Below, piece after piece: positions 1 to 6,757 of a stretch of DNA of 12,566 nt. Both the position numbers and the translations under genes were made by a program. Source of the DNA: an uncultured Bacteroidota bacterium (lineage in GTDB: Bacteria; Bacteroidota; Bacteroidia; Chitinophagales; S012-47); assembly GCA_913062655.1 (NCBI GenBank), contig CAJXXO010000047.1:1-12566 (forward strand). Direction: 5' to 3'. The notes beneath the pieces were generated by a model, which worked only from the letters and a program-made list of their open reading frames with translations, did no database searches and had not been told where the DNA came from. The stretch's first letter is position 1, and the number at the start of each line of letters is the position of its first letter.

Positions 1-252
1 ATCCATATCGGCCCGTAGGGCAATGGTGCGTTGTTGCGGGTTTCGCCCTTCTATCAAGCCCACTATTCCGGTCTTTGCCACCCCTGTTTGGTGCCGAATA
101 CCCCATGCCTTCAACTTGTTGGCAACAAAGGCGGCCGTTTCGTGCTCGTTGAATGACAACTCGGGATGGGCGTGCAGATGCTCACGCCAGGATCGTACAT
201 CGGCATGATAGGCTTCTACTTTGGCTTTTACGTCATCGGCCCGCACACTCAT
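1..252 (-). CDS. M20-family (M20D-type) amidohydrolase, N-terminal 84 residues only
   Basis: This is the 5' end of a gene that continues past the left edge of the window. Conceptual translation gives 84 residues starting MSVRADDVKAKVEAYH. Residues 23-36 read R-E-H-L-H-A-H-P-E-L-S-F-N-E and residues 78-84 read ALRADMD. Together with the GIVGLIEG stretch between them, these are the N-terminal signatures of M20D metallopeptidases (N-acyl-amino-acid, hippurate or IAA-amino-acid amidohydrolases), which release an amino acid from an N-acyl conjugate using a dinuclear metal centre. The metal-binding residues lie beyond the window, so activity and substrate cannot be judged. The ATG (252-250) overlaps the TGA of the upstream SPOR gene in an ATGA arrangement, which suggests translational coupling and supports this start. 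No signal peptide is visible, so a cytoplasmic enzyme is likely. The superfamily is near certain; the substrate is unknown. Confidence 0.9.
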   Translation of the reverse strand, partial: MSVRADDVKAKVEAYHADVRSWREHLHAHPELSFNEHETAAFVANKLKAWGIRHQTGVAKTGIVGLIEGRNPQQRTIALRADMD

Positions 253-662
253 AAGGCGCTCAAATTGATCTGATCCTTTACTACAATTGCTTCCGGATAT
301 TCCTCCTGGATTTGTTCCAGCAAGTGGCGCGCGTCAACCCGATGGGTAAGGTCCCCTACCCGGACCCGGTAATTGGGCTCATTGAAAAGGATATAGACCT
401 TCAAGTCTGGAAACTTCTTGCTGAATGCCATGCGAAATTGATTGGCCGACTGTAATCGTGTAGTAGTGGTCAGTTGTATCCGGTAACCCGGTAAAGTTTG
501 CAATCGTTGCATAAAGTCGCGGTGCTCCTCCAGCAACAGCGTGAGAGAGGGTGATTGGTGGAGCGTTATGTGTGTCAACTCCGGTGTCAATGTAGGTTCC
601 TGGTCCTGTGCAAAGGTGGCACAGCCCAGCAATAAACTACCTACGATTAAGACAATGCGCAT
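249..662 (-). CDS. Small exported SPOR-domain protein
   Basis: This is a 137-residue protein with a short hydrophobic signal sequence (residues 1-18). Residues 11-14 are LLGC, which could be a lipobox with Cys14 as the lipidated residue. Equally, signal peptidase I could cut after TFA (16-18), leaving an N-terminal Gln as is common in Bacteroidota. Residues 58-135 fit a SPOR domain: GYRIQL opens the first strand, an 'SANQFRMAFSKKFPD' helix follows, then YRVRVGD (98-104), 'ARHLLEQIQEEYPEA' and VVKDQINL. SPOR domains bind peptidoglycan stripped of stem peptides, often at division sites, and that is the inferred role here in the periplasm. Residues 20-57 form a short linker. It starts 9 bp after deoC and its stop overlaps the start of the amidohydrolase, so the three are probably co-transcribed. 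The domain call is strong; the cellular role is inferred. Confidence 0.85.
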   Translation of the reverse strand: MRIVLIVGSLLLGCATFAQDQEPTLTPELTHITLHQSPSLTLLLEEHRDFMQRLQTLPGYRIQLTTTTRLQSANQFRMAFSKKFPDLKVYILFNEPNYRVRVGDLTHRVDARHLLEQIQEEYPEAIVVKDQINLSAL

Positions 663-671
663 ACACGTATC

Positions 672-1340
672 TTATTCTTCCACTAGCGCCACACCCGAAG
701 AGGTACCAATCCGATCGGCACCGGCCTCCAACATTTGCAAGGCCGTCTCCTTCGATCGGATACCGCCCGATGCCTTTATCTTGATAGACTCGGGCAGCAG
801 ATCGCGGAGCAATTTTACCACCTCCAGGGTGGCACCTTGCCCGTTGAACCCGGTGGAGGTTTTCACATAATCTACCTCAGCCTTGGTACAGATTTCACAA
901 ACCCGCTCCATTTCTGCTTTCGTCAACAGACCGGTCTCAATGATAATCTTTACCACTTTGCCTTGCAGGTGAGCTGCCGTAGTTATGCTTTGGATGTCGT
1001 TGGTCACAAAAGACCACTTTTTATTCTTGATGGCTGCGATATTGACCACCGCATCAATCTCGTCTACCTCCTTGTCGATGCAGTTTTTCACTTCCTCCAC
1101 CTTGGCGGAGGTGGGGCTGTACCCCAGCGGGAAGCCCACTACGGTAGCTACCTGCACAGTTGTATCTGCAAGTTGTTGCACCGCTTCTTGCGCAAAAAAG
1201 GGAGGTACACACACGGCTGCAAAGCTGTGTTCTTTTGCCTCTTTGGTCAGCCGCTTCACATCATCATAGGTCATGTCGGGTTTCAACATGGTATGGTCGA
1301 TATGTGCAGCAATTTCGGTTGGGGTCATTACTTTTTGCAT
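672..1340 (-). CDS. deoC: Deoxyribose-phosphate aldolase
   Basis: DeoC cleaves 2-deoxyribose-5-phosphate to glyceraldehyde-3-phosphate and acetaldehyde in deoxynucleoside catabolism in the cytoplasm. The 222-residue product has the usual length of the short bacterial form. Visible signatures are IDHTMLKP (14-21), EIDAVVNIAA (94-103) containing the catalytic Asp96, the Schiff-base lysine Lys160 in VKTSTGF (159-165), and KASGGIR (189-195) with the second active-site lysine Lys189 and the phosphate-binding loop. GADRIGTSSG (207-216) completes the TIM-barrel phosphate site. I take the first ATG (1340). Met5 is an alternative, since conserved homology begins only near residue 6; no Shine-Dalgarno site helps, as is usual in this phylum. 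It lies 81 bp downstream of secA and 9 bp upstream of the SPOR gene. No deoxynucleoside phosphorylase is nearby, so the function rests on sequence alone. Confidence 0.96.
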   Translation of the reverse strand: MQKVMTPTEIAAHIDHTMLKPDMTYDDVKRLTKEAKEHSFAAVCVPPFFAQEAVQQLADTTVQVATVVGFPLGYSPTSAKVEEVKNCIDKEVDEIDAVVNIAAIKNKKWSFVTNDIQSITTAAHLQGKVVKIIIETGLLTKAEMERVCEICTKAEVDYVKTSTGFNGQGATLEVVKLLRDLLPESIKIKASGGIRSKETALQMLEAGADRIGTSSGVALVEE

Positions 1341-1421
1341 GGTATTTCAGTCTCTTGGTACGATAACGCCCGACTAGCAAAGAAACGCAATTATTCCATT
1401 CTACGGTATGGATATTGGCTA

Positions 1422-4400
1422 TTAATTGGCCGGTACTCTGCCTTGTGCACCGTGGCAATGCTTGTACTTTTTGCCGCTACCACATGGACAAGGATCGTTT
1501 CGGCCTACCTTTTTATCTTTTACTACAGGCTGTCGTTTTTTCTGCTCACCACCGGCATTGGTACTTAGCTTGGTGGGATCAGTAGGTGTCAAAAGATCAT
1601 TGGTTCGTGAGGTCTGTGTTTTATCCGATGGCGGAGCGGTACGCTCTCCGGCTCGCTGCACCTGATCGGCACTTTGTAATGGTATGTTGCCGCGGAACAA
1701 GAATGAGATGATATCCCGGTTTACCTGGTCCAACATTTCCTTGAACAGCTCAAAGGCCTCAAACTTGTAGATCAGCAAGGGATCTTTCTGCTCATATACA
1801 GCGGCATTTACCGCTTGCTTCAGATCGTCCATCTGGCGCAGGTGCTCCTTCCAGGATTCATCGATCAGGGCCAGGGTCACCGACTTTTCAAACTCGCGGA
1901 TAATTTGCGTGCCTTCCGATTGAATAATCTTCTCCAGGTTGGCCCGTGCATTCAATAATCGCTTGCCGTCCGAGAAAGGAATGATGATATTTTGCACCGT
2001 ATCACCTCGTTTGTCGTATACATCCTTTACTACCGGGAAGGCACGTTCTACAATGGCTTTGGACTTCCTGCGGTAGTAGGCAATGGCAGACGCATAGAGT
2101 TGACTGGCCAGTTGATCGGGATTTCCCGCTTTGAGCGCTTCTTCATCAAATGGAGGCTCAATGACCAGCACCCGGAAGACATCCATTTTAAAGGTATCGA
2201 AGTCCTCTGTACCCTGATGTGCGTTGATCAACTCCTGGCAGGTTTCAAAGAACATATTGTCCAGGTCCATGCTGAGGCGCTCGCCCTGGAGGGCGTGCAG
2301 TCTTCGCTTGTAGATCATTTCGCGCTGCGAGTTCATCACATCATCGTACTCCAACAGTCGCTTACGAATACCGAAGTTGTTCTCCTCTACCTTCTTTTGG
2401 GCCCGTTCTATTGACTTGGTGATCATGGAGTGCTGAATGTTCTCGCCTTCCTTGTAGCCCAGGCGGTCCATGATACTGGCAATTCGCTCGGAGCCGAAGA
2501 GTCGCATCAGGTTGTCTTCCAAGGACACAAAGAATTGTGAGCTACCCGGGTCGCCCTGACGACCGGCACGGCCGCGCAACTGACGGTCTACCCGTCTGGA
2601 GTCGTGTCGTTCTGTACCTATGATCGCCAACCCACCGGCCTCTTTCACTTCCTGAGATATTTTGATATCCGTACCCCGTCCGGCCATGTTGGTCGCAATG
2701 GTCACATTGCCCGGTTGGCCGGCTTCAGCTACCACCTCTGCTTCGCGTTGGTGCTGCTTGGCGTTCAACACATTGTGCTTGATACCCTTCATACGCAGCA
2801 TCCGGCTGAGCAGCTCAGACACATCCACATTGGTGGTACCAACCAAAATCGGCCTACCCGCATCTCTTAGTTGTTCAATCTCCTCTATGACCGCGTTGTA
2901 TTTTTCTTTTTTGGTCTTGTACACCGTGTCTTCCCGGTCGTCTCGTACAATCGGCTTGTTGGTAGGAATAACGACCACATCCAGCTTGTAAATGTCCCAA
3001 AACTCCCCTGCCTCTGTCTCGGCAGTACCGGTCATACCGGCCAGTTTGTGGTACATGCGGAAGAAGTTCTGCAGGGTCACCGTGGCAAAAGTTTGCGTGG
3101 CCGCTTCTACCTTCACATTTTCCTTCGCTTCAATAGCCTGGTGCAAGCCGTCTGAGTACCTCCGGCCTTCCATGATACGACCGGTCTGCTCATCCACGAT
3201 CTTCACCTTACCGTCCATCACCACGTATTCCACGTCCTTCTCAAACAGGGTATAGGCTTTGAGTAATTGCTGCACCGTATGCACGCGCTCACTCTTTACC
3301 GCAAAATCCTGCATGAGCTCATCCTTCGCTTGTTGCTTTTCCTCATCAGTCAGCTCTTGCTTCTCAATTTCGGCAATACGCGCTCCTACATCGGGCAATA
3401 CAAAGAAGTCACTCTCTTCGCCCGAAGCTGTAATCAGTTCTAGTCCTTTCTCGGTAAGTTCTACCTGGTTGTTCTTTTCATCAATTACAAAAAACAGCTC
3501 TTCGTCCACCTTAGGCATTTCTTTAGCCTGATCGCGCAGGTAGTAAGCTTCCGTTTTCAGCAATAATTGCTTGCGTCCCGGCTCACTCAGGTATTTGATG
3601 AGCGCCTTATTCTTTGGCAGTCCACGCTGGGCGCGCAACAAGTCCAGGCCGCCTTCTTTGGGGCCGTCCTGCCCTTTGTCAATTTTCTGCTTCGCCTGGA
3701 GAAAAGTGCTTTGCACCAGTTTCTTCTGGGCGTCCACCACTCTTTGGATACGAGGCTTAAGGGCATGAAATTCCTGGTCGTCACCTTTTGGCACCGGTCC
3801 CGAAATAATCAAGGGGGTCCGGGCATCATCGATCAGAACGGAGTCTACCTCATCCACGATGGTGTAGTGGAGTTTTTTCTGTACAATGTCTTCTTTGAAC
3901 TGCACCATGTTATCGCGCAGGTAATCAAATCCGAATTCATTATTGGTACCATAGGCGATTCCGGCCTGATAGGCTTTTTTACGCTCTGGTGAATGGGGTT
4001 GGTATTTATCAATACAGTCTACCGTAATGCCGAGAAAGTTGAAAATAGGCGCCATCCACTCAGAGTCACGCTTGGCCAGGTAGTCGTTTACCGTTACAAT
4101 GTGCACGCCTAATCCGGGCAGGGCATTCAAGTAAGCCGGAAGGGTGGCTACCAGCGTTTTCCCCTCACCCGTTGCCATCTCTGCGATTTTACCTTCGTGT
4201 AAAACGATGCCCCCTATCAACTGTACATCGTAGTGCACCATATCCCAGGTCACCCGGTTTCCTGCTGCCATCCAGGAGTTTGCGTATTTCACGGTATCCC
4301 CTTCTATCACAATGTGATCTCCATTGGCGGACAGTTCCTTGTCCAACTCGGTAGCCGTTGCTTCCAGCCATTCATTTTCTTTAAACCTGCGAGCGGTCTC

Positions 4401-4763
4401 CCGCACTACGGCAAAAGCTTCCGGCAAAATTTCCATCAACACCTCTTCCAACTGCTCATCCTTTTGGGCGATCAGCGCATCTATCTCATTGTAGAGGTCT
4501 TCTTTCTCCTGCAGCGATTCATCGGGCAGCGCCTCCGCCTCATCTTTCTTTTGTTGGATAGCTGCCGCTGTGTCCTGCACATACTCATTTATGCGCGCCC
4601 GAAACGCCACCGTCTTCCCCCGAAGTTCATCGTTGGAGAGCTTGGGTAGCTCGGCATAGATGCTATTGATCTCTTCGACCAATGGCTGGAGGGATTTGAT
4701 GTCTTTTTCAGATTTATCGCCACCCATGAGTTTGGAGATGGCTTTGGATAGGAAATTGGCCAT
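1422..4763 (-). CDS. secA: Preprotein translocase ATPase SecA, long Bacteroidota form
   Basis: SecA is the motor that drives unfolded preproteins through SecYEG. The 1113 residues are about 200 more than E. coli SecA (901). Visible motifs are Walker A MATGEGKT (196-203), Walker B with DEVDSVLIDD (304-313), TYGTNN-like AYGTNNEFGFDYLRDN (270-285), the TNMAGRGTD motif (691-699), and QLRGRAGRQGDPG (728-740) of the second nucleotide-binding fold. EAGEFWDIYKLD lies near 584-595 and LLEYDDVMN near 803-811. The C-terminus has the zinc ligands Cys1092, Cys1094, Cys1103 and His1104 in CPCGSGKKYKHCHG, which in proteobacteria contact SecB. Relative to E. coli there are extra segments at about 60-110 (charged, coiled-coil-like), 128-175, and 325-425 inside the first nucleotide-binding region, while the E. 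coli insert after GRGTDI is missing. The ATG at 4763 gives the standard N-terminus. It is divergent from purD and has its own promoter box. Confidence 0.98.
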   Translation of the reverse strand: MANFLSKAISKLMGGDKSEKDIKSLQPLVEEINSIYAELPKLSNDELRGKTVAFRARINEYVQDTAAAIQQKKDEAEALPDESLQEKEDLYNEIDALIAQKDEQLEEVLMEILPEAFAVVRETARRFKENEWLEATATELDKELSANGDHIVIEGDTVKYANSWMAAGNRVTWDMVHYDVQLIGGIVLHEGKIAEMATGEGKTLVATLPAYLNALPGLGVHIVTVNDYLAKRDSEWMAPIFNFLGITVDCIDKYQPHSPERKKAYQAGIAYGTNNEFGFDYLRDNMVQFKEDIVQKKLHYTIVDEVDSVLIDDARTPLIISGPVPKGDDQEFHALKPRIQRVVDAQKKLVQSTFLQAKQKIDKGQDGPKEGGLDLLRAQRGLPKNKALIKYLSEPGRKQLLLKTEAYYLRDQAKEMPKVDEELFFVIDEKNNQVELTEKGLELITASGEESDFFVLPDVGARIAEIEKQELTDEEKQQAKDELMQDFAVKSERVHTVQQLLKAYTLFEKDVEYVVMDGKVKIVDEQTGRIMEGRRYSDGLHQAIEAKENVKVEAATQTFATVTLQNFFRMYHKLAGMTGTAETEAGEFWDIYKLDVVVIPTNKPIVRDDREDTVYKTKKEKYNAVIEEIEQLRDAGRPILVGTTNVDVSELLSRMLRMKGIKHNVLNAKQHQREAEVVAEAGQPGNVTIATNMAGRGTDIKISQEVKEAGGLAIIGTERHDSRRVDRQLRGRAGRQGDPGSSQFFVSLEDNLMRLFGSERIASIMDRLGYKEGENIQHSMITKSIERAQKKVEENNFGIRKRLLEYDDVMNSQREMIYKRRLHALQGERLSMDLDNMFFETCQELINAHQGTEDFDTFKMDVFRVLVIEPPFDEEALKAGNPDQLASQLYASAIAYYRRKSKAIVERAFPVVKDVYDKRGDTVQNIIIPFSDGKRLLNARANLEKIIQSEGTQIIREFEKSVTLALIDESWKEHLRQMDDLKQAVNAAVYEQKDPLLIYKFEAFELFKEMLDQVNRDIISFLFRGNIPLQSADQVQRAGERTAPPSDKTQTSRTNDLLTPTDPTKLSTNAGGEQKKRQPVVKDKKVGRNDPCPCGSGKKYKHCHGAQGRVPAN

Positions 4764-4799
4764 AATCTAGATGGATTGCATTTAGTGCAACGAATGCTG

Positions 4800-4834
4800 C
4801 AAAAATAATACTAATTAGGTGCGACAGGCCCAAA
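4800..4834 (-). promoter_or_regulatory. Candidate secA promoter (TTTG-N23-TATTTTTG)
   Basis: Read on the minus strand, TATTTTTG (4807-4800) matches the Bacteroidota -7 consensus TAnnTTTG. TTTG (4834-4831) lies 23 nt upstream, slightly longer than the usual spacing of about 19-21. Transcription would start near 4794, leaving a leader of about 30 nt before the secA ATG at 4763. That leader would carry the small dyad TTGCA-TTTAG-TGCAA (4776-4790). The -7 box is convincing; the -33 assignment is less so because of the spacing. Confidence 0.55.
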
Positions 4835-4851
4835 TACACCGGAAACCTGTC
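4823..4851. repeat. Inverted repeat across the secA -33 region
   Basis: GACAGG (4823-4828) and CCTGTC (4846-4851) are perfect 6-bp inverted arms separated by 17 nt. An inner CC/GG pair (4829-4830 with 4841-4842) extends the arm, with AAA left as a bulge. The putative -33 element of the secA promoter (4831-4834) sits in the loop, so the dyad could be an operator. It could also be a chance match, since a 6-bp dyad is not rare. Confidence 0.3.
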
Positions 4852-4933
4852 AATGTGGCGGTGAAGGTAGTGCGGCTCCGCCAATATCCGCACATTCAAC
4901 GCCATAACGCCATAATCATTCCCCGTATTGGAA

Positions 4934-4941
4934 TAACTTTG
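4934..4941 (+). promoter_or_regulatory. Candidate purD promoter -7 box (TAACTTTG)
   Basis: TAACTTTG fits the Bacteroidota -7 consensus TAnnTTTG and ends 17 nt before the purD ATG at 4959, so the leader would be only about 11 nt. I see no TTG at the expected -33 distance; the nearest TTG (4928-4930) is far too close. A tandem duplication of ACGCCATA (4899-4914) occupies the region just upstream, including part of where the -33 element would be expected. The call rests on the -7 box and its position. Confidence 0.5.
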
Positions 4942-4958
4942 CCACAAATAAAAACGGT

Positions 4959-6230
4959 ATGGATATCCTCTTGTTGGGCAGTGGCGGTCGCGAACACGCC
5001 CTGGCCTGGAAATTGGCCCAAAGCGATCAGTGCGACACCCTCTATATAGCTCCCGGCAATGCGGGTACGGCACAGGAGGGCATCAATGTGGACCTTTCTC
5101 CTACCGATTTTGAAGCGGTGAAAGCGTTTGTGCTGGACAAGGACATCGATATGGTAGTAGTAGGCCCGGAGGCGCCCCTGGCGGCAGGGATATACGATTA
5201 CTTTGCAGAAGATGCCGACCTGGCAAACCTACCGGTGATTGGCCCTTCCCGCGGTGCGGCCCAATTGGAGAGCAGCAAGGGCTTTGCCAAAGCCTTTATG
5301 GAACGCCACGGCATACCGACTGCGGCCTATGGCACCTTTACCCCGGAAGAAATGGATGAGGCCGAGCAATTCATACTCGACCGTGATGAACCGATTGTGC
5401 TAAAAGCCGATGGCCTGGCAGCCGGCAAGGGTGTACTCATCTGCGAAACCTACGCACAAGCGAAGACGGAACTGCAGGCCATTTTGGGTGGAAAATTTGG
5501 TGATGCCGGTAATGCCGTAGTCATTGAGGATTTTCTGGACGGCATTGAATTGTCGGTTTTCGTCTTTACGGATGGTGAGCACTATACCATCTTACCTACC
5601 GCCAAAGACTACAAGCGCATTGGGGAATACGATACCGGCCTCAACACGGGTGGTATGGGCGCCATCTCTCCGGTACCCTTTGCCGATAACGCATTGATGC
5701 AAAAAATCGAGAGCCGCATCATTCAGCCTACCATTCGCGGCTTGCAGAAAGAGCAGCTAACCTATAAGGGTGTCATTTACTTTGGCCTGATGAATGTAGC
5801 GGGCGACCCGTACGTAATTGAGTACAATGTGCGCTTTGGCGACCCGGAGGCTGAGGTACTGGTACCAAAGATAGAGACCGATCTGGTTACGCTATTTTCT
5901 CACCTGGATGCCGGCACCCTCGACCAGTTGGACGTGATGTACACCGATGAGGCAACGGCCACGGTAATGTTGGTAAGTGGCGGCTATCCGGAAGGGTACG
6001 AAAAAGGCAAGGTCATTCACCACCTCCCGAAGCATGGAGACAGCCTTTTCTTTCATGCCGGTACACGGGAAGACAATGGCGAAGTAGTAACAAATGGCGG
6101 GCGTGTACTTACTATCACCTCCTTTGGCGACACCCTGGAAGAGGCCTTGGACCAGTCCAACTCGTGGGCAAAAAAGATCGATTTTGAAGGCAAATACTTC
6201 CGCTCGGATATCGGTTTTGACGTATTGTAG
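4959..6230 (+). CDS. purD: Phosphoribosylamine-glycine ligase (GARS)
   Basis: PurD joins phosphoribosylamine and glycine using ATP to make GAR, the second step of de novo purine synthesis, in the cytoplasm. The product is 423 residues, close to the E. coli enzyme (429). It opens with the N-domain signature LLLGSGGREHAL (4-15). The ATP-grasp region shows VLKADGLAAGKGVLI (147-161), VVIEDFLDGIELSV (187-200), NTGGMGA (229-235) and the metal-binding EYNVRFGDPE (288-297). The ATG at 4959 places the family N-terminus exactly. The gene stands apart from other pur genes, as is common in this phylum. A 163-aa gene of unknown function begins 35 bp after its stop and is probably co-transcribed. Confidence 0.98.
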   Translation: MDILLLGSGGREHALAWKLAQSDQCDTLYIAPGNAGTAQEGINVDLSPTDFEAVKAFVLDKDIDMVVVGPEAPLAAGIYDYFAEDADLANLPVIGPSRGAAQLESSKGFAKAFMERHGIPTAAYGTFTPEEMDEAEQFILDRDEPIVLKADGLAAGKGVLICETYAQAKTELQAILGGKFGDAGNAVVIEDFLDGIELSVFVFTDGEHYTILPTAKDYKRIGEYDTGLNTGGMGAISPVPFADNALMQKIESRIIQPTIRGLQKEQLTYKGVIYFGLMNVAGDPYVIEYNVRFGDPEAEVLVPKIETDLVTLFSHLDAGTLDQLDVMYTDEATATVMLVSGGYPEGYEKGKVIHHLPKHGDSLFFHAGTREDNGEVVTNGGRVLTITSFGDTLEEALDQSNSWAKKIDFEGKYFRSDIGFDVL

Positions 6231-6265
6231 GCCAAACCAAATGAGGGGCTGAGCGTTTAGCTGCC

Positions 6266-6757
6266 ATGGAATTTATCCCTCTGGAACTATCAGGTGCACT
6301 CACTGATGAGGTGCGGGAAAAGTATGGTGGCGGTTTCACTTTTTGGGAAAACCTGAAAATGGGGGGTACAGGCTCTCACAAGCTGCTCTTCCTTACCGGC
6401 CCGCAAGAAATCCATGACTTTGACAACAGCTCAGTGGAGACGTTGCAGGTATCTTTTCAGTACCTGAAGCAAGCGTTTTTATTGCGCTTCAATGTGGCCC
6501 GAAAAATCAGCGGATGGATCGTACGCTACGATGAAGTGGATAAGGTTGCGCTCTACCGGATTGTGGTACCCGATGCGGACGATCCCGAAAAACGGGAAAT
6601 TCAATATCGTTGCAGCGTGCATTTAATGAATACCGCTACCCTTACCCTGCGATTGCACAAGTCGGACCGAAAGCACTTTTACCGTTACTTTTCCAAGGGT
6701 CCGCTACAAGACAGGCTGGCAATAGATGAGTACTTCTCCTCGGCTATTCGACCGTAA
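6266..6757 (+). CDS. Uncharacterised 163-residue protein, possible PH-like fold
   Basis: I do not recognise this protein. It has no signal peptide, no membrane segment and no cysteine-rich or catalytic motif, so it is probably cytoplasmic. The N-terminal part (about 1-60) holds aromatic and glycine-rich stretches such as YGGGFTFWENL. The centre and end (about 65-150) alternate short hydrophobic strands with charged turns: SFQYLKQAFLLRF, SGWIVRYDEVDKVALYRI, CSVHLMNTATLTLRL, then a final helix-like segment KHFYRYFSKG. That pattern resembles small bacterial PH-like domains, but this is only an impression. It starts 35 bp after purD, and an earlier ATG at 6241 meets a stop after three codons. Its last 14 bp overlap the glmS 3' end in convergent orientation. 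It is probably real because its frame is open over the gap between two genes and has ordinary composition. Confidence 0.75.
   Translation: MEFIPLELSGALTDEVREKYGGGFTFWENLKMGGTGSHKLLFLTGPQEIHDFDNSSVETLQVSFQYLKQAFLLRFNVARKISGWIVRYDEVDKVALYRIVVPDADDPEKREIQYRCSVHLMNTATLTLRLHKSDRKHFYRYFSKGPLQDRLAIDEYFSSAIRP

Noticed and set aside
1378..1385. TTTCTTTG on the minus strand in the 81-bp secA-deoC gap, as a deoC promoter box
   Set aside because: It breaks the TA of the TAnnTTTG consensus and has no TTTG at a suitable distance upstream. deoC may be read from secA; I cannot call a promoter.
735..1568. Long plus-strand open frame (277 codons) opposite deoC and the secA 3' end
   Set aside because: It lies antisense to deoC and the secA end, both of which match known families along their full length. 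Its translation is rich in Cys, His, Leu and Tyr without any domain, as expected for a shadow frame.
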